From NCBI GenBank assembly GCA_002682825.1, contig NOKP01000012.1:744001-808000 (forward strand): DNA of 64,000 nt, given 5' to 3'. The translations under genes and the position numbers were made by a program. The first letter of the stretch is position 1. Each line of letters starts with the position of its first letter. This document shows, piece by piece, positions 21,839-31,755 of this stretch. Below the pieces are notes generated by a model. That model saw nothing but the letters and a program-made list of their open reading frames with translations. It was not told where the DNA came from and did not search any database. This DNA comes from Neonectria sp. B-13. Its lineage: Eukaryota > Ascomycota > Sordariomycetes > Hypocreales > Nectriaceae.

Positions 21839-22627
21839 CTACTTGCGATACCACATTCTCGACGTTCGTGCTCGACGGATCTTTTTCTGGAGTGTGAAAA
21901 TGCCGTACAACAGAGCTTCGGGTGTAGGAGGACAACCCGGTATGTACACATCCACAGGAACGACACGATCCACTCCTCTGACGACGCTATAACTATAATG
22001 ATAGTAACCACCACCGTTCGCACAGCTCCCCATACTAATGACCCATCTTGGCTCGGGCATCTGATCGTAGCACTGCCGAAGGGCAGGTGCCATCTTATTA
22101 GTCACCGTTCCAGCTACTATCATAACGTCCGCCCAACGTGGAGATGCTCGGAATATGATGCCTAAGCGATCCTGGTCATATCGAGAAGTTGAAGCGTGCA
22201 TCATCTCGACAGCACAGCATGCTAACCCGAAACTCAGTGGCCACAGAGATCCGCTGCGCGCCCAGTTGGCAAGTTGGTCAAATGAGGTTCTGGATCAGTT
22301 AGAATAAGATGAATTCGTGGTTTGGGGTCTAGAGTAATCATACAAGGCGTACTCGACCAGGCTTGAGGGTTTGGTCTCTGTAGACAGCGCTCGGTTGTGG
22401 TTGGGGCCATGTCCTCTTGAATAATCACCGAAACAGACAAGAGATTGCCGGGTGATGGTCAAGGGAAGTCTTGCGGAGGATATTTTGAGGGGTGCCAGAG
22501 TCCAAGGTGACAATTGGAGGGCTCGTGGACCTGCGTTGACAGTCAGTTTTGGCACCTGAGCAAAATTCAGATGTGTATGGGCTTTTTCAAGGCTTTACAT
22601 ACCTGATACGCGCAAATAGCGGCTCAT
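21839..22627 (-). CDS. complex I subunit NDUFS7/PSST type, mitochondrial
   Basis: Three exons, 22627-22603, 22530-22344 and 22289-21839, with introns of 72 and 54 bp, give 220 aa in a consistent frame. Residues 1-~60 look like a mitochondrial presequence ([20 protein letters not shown]). The core matches the NuoB/NDUFS7 family throughout: [71 protein letters not shown] and a final MWYRK. All four ligands of iron-sulfur cluster N2 are present (Cys95, Cys96, Cys160, Cys190). The subunit carries electrons to ubiquinone at the inner membrane. Compared with my recollection of housekeeping fungal copies it has substitutions at usually fixed places (WPLSFG, STSRYD, SPRWAD, GVDR), hinting at a paralogue. 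Its location among accessory genes beside a regulator is unusual. The first coding exon is only 25 nt and is the least certain part. Confidence 0.88.
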
Positions 22628-22882
22628 CGTGCTGAGAATATAGCACGGCTTTGGGGAAGGAAAATTTCCGCAAAGCAGCTGCCGGCATTATGAATGCTTA
22701 GATGTCACACAGCGGCTCGAAAACCTCAACTTAAGCCGGCCGCATTGGCCTCGGGCATCCCCGGCTTCACGCGACTGCCTCCCATATCTCGGTATAAACC
22801 CACATCATAAATCAGTAACCCCTCTATTACTTGCGAGCCGGTGGAAATTTACCATCCAAGACGACCGTGTGGAGTTATTATG

Positions 22883-23173
22883 AGTCGGAAAAAGCCCATA
22901 TGAACGCGTCGGATTTCTCGAATTTGTGTGGTGGTAAGCACTACGAGATGTAAATGAAATGAATCGGGAAAGGTAGTGGAGCTCTCACGATTCGGGAAAC
23001 CCCCACATGAACTGGAAAAAGCCCACATGGATTAAAAAGCCCACATGAGCTCGTAGGATTGGTCATCACTTAGTCTAGGGGAAAGACGCCGAACTCTCGT
23101 GAGTCGGGAAAAGCCCTCCTGTTCCTCACATGAGCTTCATGCCCCTTTGGCAGATTTCGGATAAAGCCCACAC
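22883..23173 (+). promoter_or_regulatory. repeat-rich promoter of the zinc-finger regulator
   Basis: The box AAAAAGCCCACATGA or a close variant recurs at 22889, 22997, 23016, 23034 and 23162, and a second box GAxTCGGGAAA at 22883, 22961, 22990 and 23101. All lie within 400 bp upstream of the regulator's start. Repeated boxes in one orientation suggest binding sites, possibly for autoregulation. Direct evidence is only the repetition. Confidence 0.45.
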
Positions 23174-23265
23174 GTCATCGAATCTTGCCTTGTCCATTGC
23201 TCCCTCTGCGTCATTTCGAACCACCGGAGCACAGGCACCCGAGACCCAAGACACAAGAAGTGGCC

Positions 23266-25140
23266 ATGAGTTCAACCCTTCCCCTTGCCGCCTGTGCCTT
23301 TTGCGGGCGTCTCTTTGCACGCAAATGTCACATGCGTCGACATGAAGCTACTCACAGCGACTCACAGCATCCATGCCAGTTCTGCGGCAAACTATTCGCC
23401 AGGAGTGACGTCGCTCGGCGACATGCCCAGTCATGTGCTACGAGAGGTCGTCATGAACCACTGCAAAAGGCAAAGCGCGGGAGAAAACCACACGCTTGCA
23501 ACCGTTGCTTGACACAGAAGCTTGCATGCGGCCCGCAAAGGCCTTGCTTGCGTTGTCTCCGCCATGGACTGCCTTGTACAGGCGTTGGCGTTGAGGTTGA
23601 GAGCAGTAGCAGCAGCAGCATCAGCACGGCTTCTCCAGACGGAAACCATATTGATCACACCTCACTCCTCCTCGAGATTACGGATCCCAGATTACAATAT
23701 GCAACAGTATTTATCGCTGCCGAGGAGCCAAGCTGCAATCGCAAGATGCGCCATCATCTGCAACAGTATGTACCTCACAGTAGCCAAGCTCTTGAAGCGC
23801 TTGCCTTGGATATCCCCTTTTGGGGTTTCGATGACCCCCTAAGCGATTTGTGCCTTGATGACTCGAGATACCGAGATTTGGCACTGTTCCCGAATCAACA
23901 CCCGACTAGCAACCTGGAGTTCCGACTCAATCAGTTGACAACAGACTTGAGGGAATTCTGCATGACGCACTCACCAAGTAGCCAAGCACTGAGCTTTTCT
24001 GTGACCAATTATGCGGCTATCCTGTCTGCCGAAAATTTTCTGGGCCTCGTGGACCTGTTCTTTCTTCGTTGGGATTCTCAATGGCTCCTGCATTGGCCCA
24101 CATTCGACCTCGAAAAAGCCTCCTTGCCTCTGCTTCTGGCTGTTGCCTTGTCAGGCACAGCGTTTTCTCGTGCTGAAGATGGCGTGGAAACACATCCTGT
24201 TTTTGCAAAGGCGTTTTACCAGACTGCAGAAGCCTACATCTTTGATCGTCTAGACGCCCTTTGTTCACCTACTGACAGCACTGAACCCGTACTACACGAT
24301 TGTATCATTGAAGTCTGCCAAGCGGCTCTAATGGTCGAGGTGATTCAGAAAAGCATCAATGACACCGGGATCCGACGGAGGATGTTTGCGAAGCAACACC
24401 CAACGCTTATCGCAGCTCTCAGATCCCTAGGAATTCTAGGTGTCAAGCATCGAGATTGTACCATGCCTTCGTGGGTATTGTTCATACGAGAGGAACTTCT
24501 TGTCAGGCTTTCCATCTGGACATTTCTAACCGATGCACTACCTACACTGTTTTTCAACCAGCCACCTTCGATGATTATATCCGAGATGATAGGTGACCTC
24601 CCTTGCGACGAGAAGCTCTGGAATGCCGCAACGGAGACAGACTTCAACAAGGAGTGGCGCGAGACAACTACAACACAGCATCAGCTCAGTATACAGCAAT
24701 TGGTCGCCAACCTCTTCGATGACAACTGGGAACATGGTCTTCGAGAGAACCAGAGTAGCCTAAGCGTAGATCATTTATTCATCATGATTTGGGGTATGCC
24801 TCTAAACCCGAACAAAGATCTTTCCACAACTAACATGTACACAGCTTTACAGCCCATCATCTTCAATATCCGGGCCACAGTGCCTATGCAGTCTTCCTTG
24901 TCATCTGTATTACGCGCACTGCAGCGCTGGCGGTCTGCCTGGGATGATACGCCACAAAGCAAGAGGGTCGGGCTTGTAAGCCATTCTCCCGAGCTTGCCA
25001 GATTGACCAAGATGATCTTAGAGGCTGGGCTGAGAAATGATGCTAAGTTCTCGACATATCTGAGCGGCTTAGCACTCGAGGATACAATGCATATCCACGA
25101 GCTAATAAAAGCTGTACGGGTTGGCGATCAATATCGATAA
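23266..25140 (+). CDS. C2H2 plus Zn2Cys6 transcription factor
   Basis: Single exon; the start at 23266 (MSSTLPLAACAFCG) is chosen over an upstream ATG because the first zinc finger begins at residue 10. Order: classical C2H2 finger (C10, C13, H26, H30), a second finger of C2HC type (C37, C40, H53, C57), a basic linker KRGRKPHA, then a Zn2Cys6 cluster at 78-104 with spacing C-x2-C-x6-C-x5-C-x2-C-x6-C. A Ser run follows, then a long helical region typical of the fungal-specific regulatory domain (FLGLVDLFFLRWDSQWLLHW, HPTLIAALRSLGILG, IREELLVRLSIWTFLTDAL). Total 624 aa. Such dual-finger proteins are nuclear regulators, often of metabolic gene clusters. It is divergent from the complex I subunit gene, with which it shares a ~640 bp intergenic region, and separated from the enzyme block by the 26-31.5 kb repeat graveyard. 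Confidence 0.85.
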   Translation: MSSTLPLAACAFCGRLFARKCHMRRHEATHSDSQHPCQFCGKLFARSDVARRHAQSCATRGRHEPLQKAKRGRKPHACNRCLTQKLACGPQRPCLRCLRHGLPCTGVGVEVESSSSSSISTASPDGNHIDHTSLLLEITDPRLQYATVFIAAEEPSCNRKMRHHLQQYVPHSSQALEALALDIPFWGFDDPLSDLCLDDSRYRDLALFPNQHPTSNLEFRLNQLTTDLREFCMTHSPSSQALSFSVTNYAAILSAENFLGLVDLFFLRWDSQWLLHWPTFDLEKASLPLLLAVALSGTAFSRAEDGVETHPVFAKAFYQTAEAYIFDRLDALCSPTDSTEPVLHDCIIEVCQAALMVEVIQKSINDTGIRRRMFAKQHPTLIAALRSLGILGVKHRDCTMPSWVLFIREELLVRLSIWTFLTDALPTLFFNQPPSMIISEMIGDLPCDEKLWNAATETDFNKEWRETTTTQHQLSIQQLVANLFDDNWEHGLRENQSSLSVDHLFIMIWGMPLNPNKDLSTTNMYTALQPIIFNIRATVPMQSSLSSVLRALQRWRSAWDDTPQSKRVGLVSHSPELARLTKMILEAGLRNDAKFSTYLSGLALEDTMHIHELIKAVRVGDQYR

Positions 25141-26396
25141 ACCCCTCAACCTCCTCTTTGGATCTTCTCATCCTATTTTTCACGCTCGGTTCCAAGGAAG
25201 GCAAGGGAGATTCTGATACACCCATTCTGATTCAAAATCATCCATCTCGAATTTGCAGTTGACTGGAGTCCTGTATATTATTAGTGAAGCATGATGGCGA
25301 TATCGAAAGTGGTCCCGGGGATGGGATCGCTTCACCTGGTCGGATTTAGGGGGAAATAGTCCGGTTTTCCTAACTGGTTGCAGTTATGAGGTAGACGCGG
25401 GATGATGAGTCAACTAATGGAACATTCGTTGCGCTACTTATACAGTCAGAGTGATATGCTTATCACAGCCGTCGCTGGGATGATACAATCCAGCTGGCAG
25501 TGGCACAGTCTTGGCGGATATAAGACACTATGGGGGAATTCCCGCTATGCTACCACAATAACAGGTGCAAAGCAGGAGAGCGGGGATAGCAAAGGTATCG
25601 CAATTCATTGTCTCTTTGCCCTCATGCGGAGCTAAACTGCAACGGGGAACAGCCAAGCACACCCCGCTGATGTGGCCTGGAATCCAGGCTTTGACTTTAG
25701 AAGCAAGTAAGACTATGGACAACACTAATGGAAATAAAAGGAAAGAAGCATTTGCAACATAGTGATTGTGACATCTAAGCAAACAGTAGGCCATGTGGAC
25801 AAGAATGGTAATAATTGGAGGAGCTTGGGCTACAGGGAGGGGAATCGACTAGATGAGATTAGGCAGGCTAGCTAGAGCCCTGAGTACGATTGTTATTTGC
25901 CATTCAGGGTGATAAGAGGAGGCTATGGGAGCAGGCGGCTAATGCATGCCGAGCGATCTCCTGGCCCAGGGGAACAGGTCTGCGGAGCCATTGGAACCTG
26001 ATCAATTGAATACGAAGGGTAGGATATATAATTAAACAAAGGAACTTTTCAAGAGTAGTAATACACAGAGTCTATACCCAATGATATACCTTATATATAA
26101 AGCTATTAGGTCAATTGAAATTACCCTAAGACTATATGCTATAATATCTAATAGATATTAATTAAATTTCAGTAAGAAACTAAAATATACTAATAGAATA
26201 TAAGGTAACTATTAATTAACTTATAAAGTAGATAGTAATTAGCTATTTTCTAATTATTAAAGATTTAATAAGTTTAAAACTTAGTAAAGATATTAACCTT
26301 AAGTAATTAATTCTAATTTTATATTTATTTTCTTTTAATTTATAGTATTTATAAAACTATATTATTTCTTATTATAAACTTAAGTTTTAATATTTA
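25141..26396. other. intergenic grading into AT-rich DNA
   Basis: No gene is supported up to about 26030, where composition drops sharply to AT-rich. The last 370 bp are RIP-like with no ORF. Confidence 0.45.
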
Positions 26397-26410
26397 TAAA
26401 AGTAATAAGT

Positions 26411-27414
26411 ACTATTAAAACTACTATTTAAACTACTATTTCTACCTATCTATAATTGTACTAAACAATTATATATTACCTTTACTTAAGCTTAATAGGG
26501 GGATAGATCTTTGGATTTTAAACCTAATTATTAACTTTTACCCCCTCTAAACTCCTTCTACTAAATCCCTCTATACTTTATAGCTAATGTTAAAGATAAT
26601 TAGATTCCCTTAGTTTCTAATGTATTACTCCTTTAACTATAGATTGATTAAAATAATATTATCTATTAACTTTATAATCTATAAGGTATAGATAGGGTTA
26701 TATAGCTTCTTAAGGAACTTTTTCTTTATAGTAGTAATATTATTATTTCTTTCTAGCTTTAGAGCTAGTCTCTTTAGAAAGAGCTATTTTATTATAATCT
26801 ATTAAGCTATTATTATATTAAGCTATATTTCTTCTTATAGTAGGATATTATAATTAAAAACTATTAATTAGACTAATTCCTTAGGTTTAAAATAGTTAAT
26901 TATAAGCTATTTTATATACCTTAGGCTAGACTTTTAAGCTATAATTTATAGTATAAAAATAAGACTTAAATATTCTTTTAATTTACTATATAGATTATAT
27001 AAAAGCCTATATATATAGCTTAGTAAGAGCTTATTAAACTATAGTATAATTTAAATAATAGTTATTTTATATAATTAATAGTATAATTATTATATTATAT
27101 AAAAGATTAAATAGAATATAAAAAGATAACTTAAAAAGTATAAAGGCTAAGCTTTTATCCTAAGAGGTTTTAGCCTTTTTTAAGATCTAGCTTTTCTAAG
27201 GTCTAGCTTTTTTAAGATCTAGTTTTTCTAGCTAATTAAGGTAATAAAACTTATACTTTAACTTTATAGTAGAAACTTTTATCTCCTTAAGTTATTATTG
27301 CTTTAGGCTTAGGTATTAAGCCTACTATATTATTGTTTTTTCTATTTTCTTTTATACTATTTAACCTTTAGCCCCTTCTTTAAGTATATACTATTAAAGA
27401 CTATTATATCTAAA
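26411..27414 (+). repeat. ~1 kb retroposon-like repeat, copy B
   Basis: Same family as copy A in opposite orientation, 1004 bp, heavily RIP-mutated. It begins ACTATTAAAACTACTATTT and ends ATTATATCTAAA. The 13 bp target-site duplication TAAAAGTAATAAG is perfect at 26397-26409 and 27415-27427. The internal 16 bp tandem unit is present in about three copies near 27175-27235. Confidence 0.75.
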
Positions 27415-28207
27415 TAAAAGTAATAAGAAAGATATATATAAATTAATAAATTAGAATATTTAGATATAATAGTTCTTAGTAGTATATACTTAGAGAAGAA
27501 GCTAAAGCTTAAATAGTATAAAGGAAAATAGAAAAAATAATAATATAATAAGCTTAATACTTAAGCTTAAAGTAATAATAACTTAAGAAGATAAAAGTTT
27601 CTATTATAAAGTTAAGGTATAAGTTTTACTATTCTAATTAGCTAGAAAAGCTAAATCTTAGAAAAGCTAGATCTTAAAAAAGCTAGATCTTAGAAAAGCT
27701 AGATCTTAGAAAAGGCTAAAACCTCTTAGAATAAAAGCTTAATCTATAAAATAACCTTTATACTTTTTAAGCTCTTTATATTCTATTTAACCTTCTATAT
27801 AATATAATAATTATATAATTAATTATATAAGATAACTGTTTTTTAAATTATACTATAGCTTAGTAAGCCTTTACTAAGCTATACTTATAGGCTCTTATAT
27901 AATTTATATAGCTTATTTTAAATAGATTTAAGCCTTATTTCTAAGCTATAAATTATAGTTTAAAAGTCTAATGTATAAGATATAAAAAAGATTAAAACTC
28001 ATTAATACTTTAAGGCTAAGAAATTAGTCTAATTAATAGTTTTTAATTATTATATTCTATTATAAGATAAAATCTAGCCTAATAGAGTAATAGCTTAATA
28101 GATTATAATAGAATAGATCTTTTTAAAAAGGCTAACTTTAAAGCTAAAAAGGAATAATAATACTATTAATACATAAAAAAGGTTTATTAATAGTCTAAAG
28201 TATAATA

Positions 28208-28751
28208 TAATAAGAGCTAAGAGCTAAGTAAGCTAGCTAATTGCTAGTAAGAATATAATTAGGTATAGAAAGAGGTAATTATAAGAGAGGTTAAGAAGGG
28301 AAGAAAAGAAAGAGTTTTTTATTTTTATTATTAACTTTAGAGATAAGAACTAAAAAGCTTTTTATAGTAGAGAGATAAGAGAAATAAGCTTATTAAGTTT
28401 AAAGCTTAAGCCTTTATCTTTATTTACTAAAAAAGAATTCTATAATTATATTTAAACCTTTACTTAATTCTAGGTTAAATTTCTATCTTCTATAATATTA
28501 ATTACTAAGCTAATTATAGATCTTTTTAATATTTTACTAATATTCTTTTTTACTTTTAACTTAATAATTAATCTTATAAGATACTTTCCTATTAGAAAGT
28601 ATTAAATATTAAACTATTTAACTATATATATACTATTTAATATAGCTTTAAGCTAACTAATTAAAATACTTATATAATATATTTCTATATATTTTATTAA
28701 TAGATTAATATCTATTTAAGGTATTATTTCTTATCTCTTTCTACTATTAAA
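28208..28751 (+). repeat. solo-LTR-like repeat, family 2, nested in copy C
   Basis: Aligns over its length with 5207-5754 but is more RIP-mutated. It is flanked by ATAAT on both sides, a 5 bp target duplication typical of LTR elements. It has no ORF. Confidence 0.55.
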
Positions 28752-28775
28752 ATAATAACTATATCTTATAGATTA

Positions 28776-28898
28776 TTTAAATATAATAGTCCTTAATAAT
28801 ATATATTTAGAGAAAAGGCTAAAGGTTAAATAGTATAAAAGAAAATAGAAAAAACAATAATATAATAGGCTTAATACTTAAGCCTAAGATAATAATAA
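28776..28898 (-). repeat. truncated retroposon-like repeat, copy D, nested in copy C
   Basis: Only the terminal ~123 bp beginning TTTAAATATAATAGTCC is present. Flanking direct repeats TCTTATAGATTA (28764-28775) and TCTTATAGCTTA (28899-28910) match at 11 of 12 positions and correspond to a site that occurs once in copy A. A copy truncated at one end but with its own target duplication is what incomplete reverse transcription leaves, and it fixes this terminus as the 3' end. Confidence 0.65.
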
Positions 28899-29246
28899 TC
28901 TTATAGCTTATATAATTAATATATAATATTATACTAAGTAACCTATAACTAAAGGAGTAATAATTATATTAGAAAGTAAAAGAATCCTATTAATTAGCTA
29001 TAAAGTATAAAGGGATTTAATAGAAAGAGTTCTAAGAAGCTAGAAAAGATAAAAGTTAATAATTAGGTTTAAAGTCTAAAGATCTATCCCTTTATTAAGC
29101 TTAAGTAAAGGAAATATATAACTATTTAGTATAATTATAGATAAGTAAAAATAGTAGTTTAAATAGTAGTTTTAATTTTAATAGTAATTATTATATATTA
29201 AATTCTCTTATAAAAGAACTATAAAGTATATATATATTTACTTAAT

Positions 29247-30285
29247 TACTATTAAAACTACTGTTTAGACTACTATTTCTGCCTATCTATAATTACATTA
29301 AACAGTTATATATTTCCTTTACTTAAGCTTAACAGGGGGATAGATCTTTAGATTTTAAACCTAATTATTGACTTTTGCCCCCTCTAGCTTCCTAGAACTC
29401 CCTCTGCCAAATCCCTCTATGCTTTATAGCCAATGTTAGAAATAACTATAGTAGGATTCCCTTGGTTTCTAATGCATTACTCTTTCAGCTGTAGGTTGAT
29501 TAGAATAATATTATCTATTAACTGTATGATCTATAAGGTACAGATAGGATTATATAGCTTCTTAAGGAACTCATTTTCTATAGTAGTAATATTACTATTC
29601 CTTTCTAGCTTTAGAGCTAGCCTCTCTAGAAAGAGCTATTCTATTATAATCCACTAAGCTATTGCTATATTAAGCTAGATTCTATCTTATAATAGGATAT
29701 TATAGCTAAAGACTGCTAATTAGACTAATTTCTTAGGTCTAAAGCAATTAATTATAGGCTATTTTATATACCTTAGGCTAGACTTTTAAGCTATAATTTA
29801 TAGTATAGAAATAAGGCTTAGATATTCTTTTAATTTAATATATAGGTTATATAAGAGCCTATATATATAGCTTAGTAAGAGCTTATTAGGCTATAGTATA
29901 ATTTAGATAGAAGTAGTTATCTTATGCAATTAGTAGTATAGTTATTATATTATTTAAAAGGTTAAATAGAATATAAAGAGGTAAGTAACCTAGAAAGTAT
30001 AAAGGTTATCTTATAGGCTAAGCTTTTATCCTAAGGGGTTTTAGCCTTTTTTAAGGTCTAGCTTTTCTAAGATCTAGCTTTTCTAAGATCTAGCTTTTCC
30101 AGCTGATTAAAGCAGTAAAACTTATACCTTAACTTTATAGTAGAAACTTTTATCTTCTCAAGTTATTATTACCTTAGGCTTAGGTATTAAGCCTATTATA
30201 CTATTGTTTTTTCTATTTTCTTTTATACTATTTAATCTTTAGTTTCTTCTCTAGGTATATACTATTAAGGACTATTATATTTAAA
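29247..30285 (+). repeat. ~1 kb retroposon-like repeat, copy E
   Basis: 1039 bp, same orientation as copy B and moderately RIP-mutated. The perfect 12 bp target duplication TATTTACTTAAT lies at 29235-29246 and 30286-30297. About three of the 16 bp tandem units lie near 30050-30105. A 74-codon frame at 29433-29657 is inside it and is not considered a gene. Confidence 0.75.
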
Positions 30286-30402
30286 TATTTACTTAATATA
30301 TTAAATAAAAGCCTTAAGCTTCTTAACTATTAATAATTTAACTTAATTATATAATAACTTATCTTTATATATTACTATTATAATCTATATAACTTATTAT
30401 AT

Positions 30403-31406
30403 TACTATTAAAACTATTATTTAAACTACTATTTCTACCTATTTATAATTGTATTAAATAGTTATATATTTCCTTTACTTAAGCTTAATAGAAGGATTGA
30501 TCTTTAGATTTTAAACCTAATTATTAACTTTTACCCCCTTTAAACTCTCTTTGCTAAATCCCTTTATAGTTCTAATAGAATTCCCTTAGTTTCTAATGTA
30601 TTACTCCTTTAACTATAAGTTAATTAGAATAATATTATCTATTAACTTTATGATCTATAAAGTATAAATAGGGTTATATAGCTTCTTAAAGAACTCCTTT
30701 TCTATAATAGTAATATTATTATTCCTTTCTAGCTTTAAAGCTAACCTCTTTAGAAAAAGCTATTCTATTATAATCTATTAGGCTATTATTATATTAAGCT
30801 ATATTTCCTCTTATAGTAGGATATTATAGTTAAAGACTATTAATTAGATTAACTCTTTAGGTTTAAAGTAGTTAATTATAGGCTATTTTATATACTTTAA
30901 GCTAGACTTTTAAGCTATAATTTATAGTATAGAAATAAGGCTTAGATATTCTTCTAATTTACTATATAGATTATATAAGAGCTTATATATATAGCTTAGT
31001 AAGAGCTTATTAGACTATAGTATAATTCAGATAATAGTTATCTTATACAATTAATAGTATAATTGTTATATTATATAGAAGGTTAAATAGAATATAAAGA
31101 GATAACCTAGAAAGTATAAAGACTAGGCTTTTATCCTAAGGGGTTTTAGCCTTTTCTAAGATCTAGCTTTTCTAAGGTCTAACTTTTCCAAGATCTAGCT
31201 TTTCTAAGATCTAGCTTTTCTAGCTGATTAAGGCAGTAAAACTTATACCTTAACTTTACAGTAGAAACTTTTATCTCCTTGAGTTATTATTACCTTAGGC
31301 TTAGATATTAAGCTTATTATACTATTGTTTTTTCTATTTTCTTTTATACTATTTAATTTTTAGCCCCTTCTCTAGGTATATACTATTAAGAACTATTATA
31401 TCTAAA
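30403..31406 (+). repeat. ~1 kb retroposon-like repeat, copy F
   Basis: 1004 bp, same orientation as copies B and E. Flanks TAACTTATTATAT (30390-30402) and TAACTTACTATAA (31407-31419) match at 11 of 13 positions, one difference being T for C as RIP would give. Four or five 16 bp tandem units lie near 31155-31230. Confidence 0.7.
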
Positions 31407-31755
31407 TAACTTACTATAATATTCTAATCTATTTAATTATTAACTATATACTTTAGATCTATTTTATACTTTTAGGTTAAACCTAATTGTTATATCTATA
31501 TAATATATTTCTATATATTTTACTAAAGGACTATTATTTATTTAGAGTATTATTTCTTATCTTTTTCTATTATTAAATTGCTATATTTATATTAAAGTTA
31601 GAGCCTTAAATCCATTTAGTACTACTTTTAAGGTTGAGTGTTTTTACTCCTAGTAGACTTATAATACTAAGAGCTTAAGTACAATATAAATCAATTCTTT
31701 ATATAATTTCCTTCTTAGACTAGTTCTAGGATCTTACAAAGCAAACCATTCCCCC
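31407..31755. other. AT-rich edge with a fragment of repeat family 2
   Basis: 31490-31573 matches the last ~80 bp of the family 2 repeat (compare 5672-5752). The remainder returns to normal composition before the aminotransferase stop codon. No gene. Confidence 0.4.

Larger units (their letters stand above)
27459..29190 (-). repeat. ~1 kb retroposon-like repeat, copy C, split by two insertions
   Basis: The parts 27459-28207, 28752-28775 and 28899-29190 together make one copy in the orientation of copy A. The break AGTATAAT / AACTATATCTTATAG joins up with the continuous sequence at 4291-4321 of copy A. The interruptions are a solo-LTR-like unit (28208-28751) and a short copy of the same repeat (28776-28898). 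The target duplication of copy C itself is weak (AATTAGAATA versus AATTATTATA). Confidence 0.65.
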
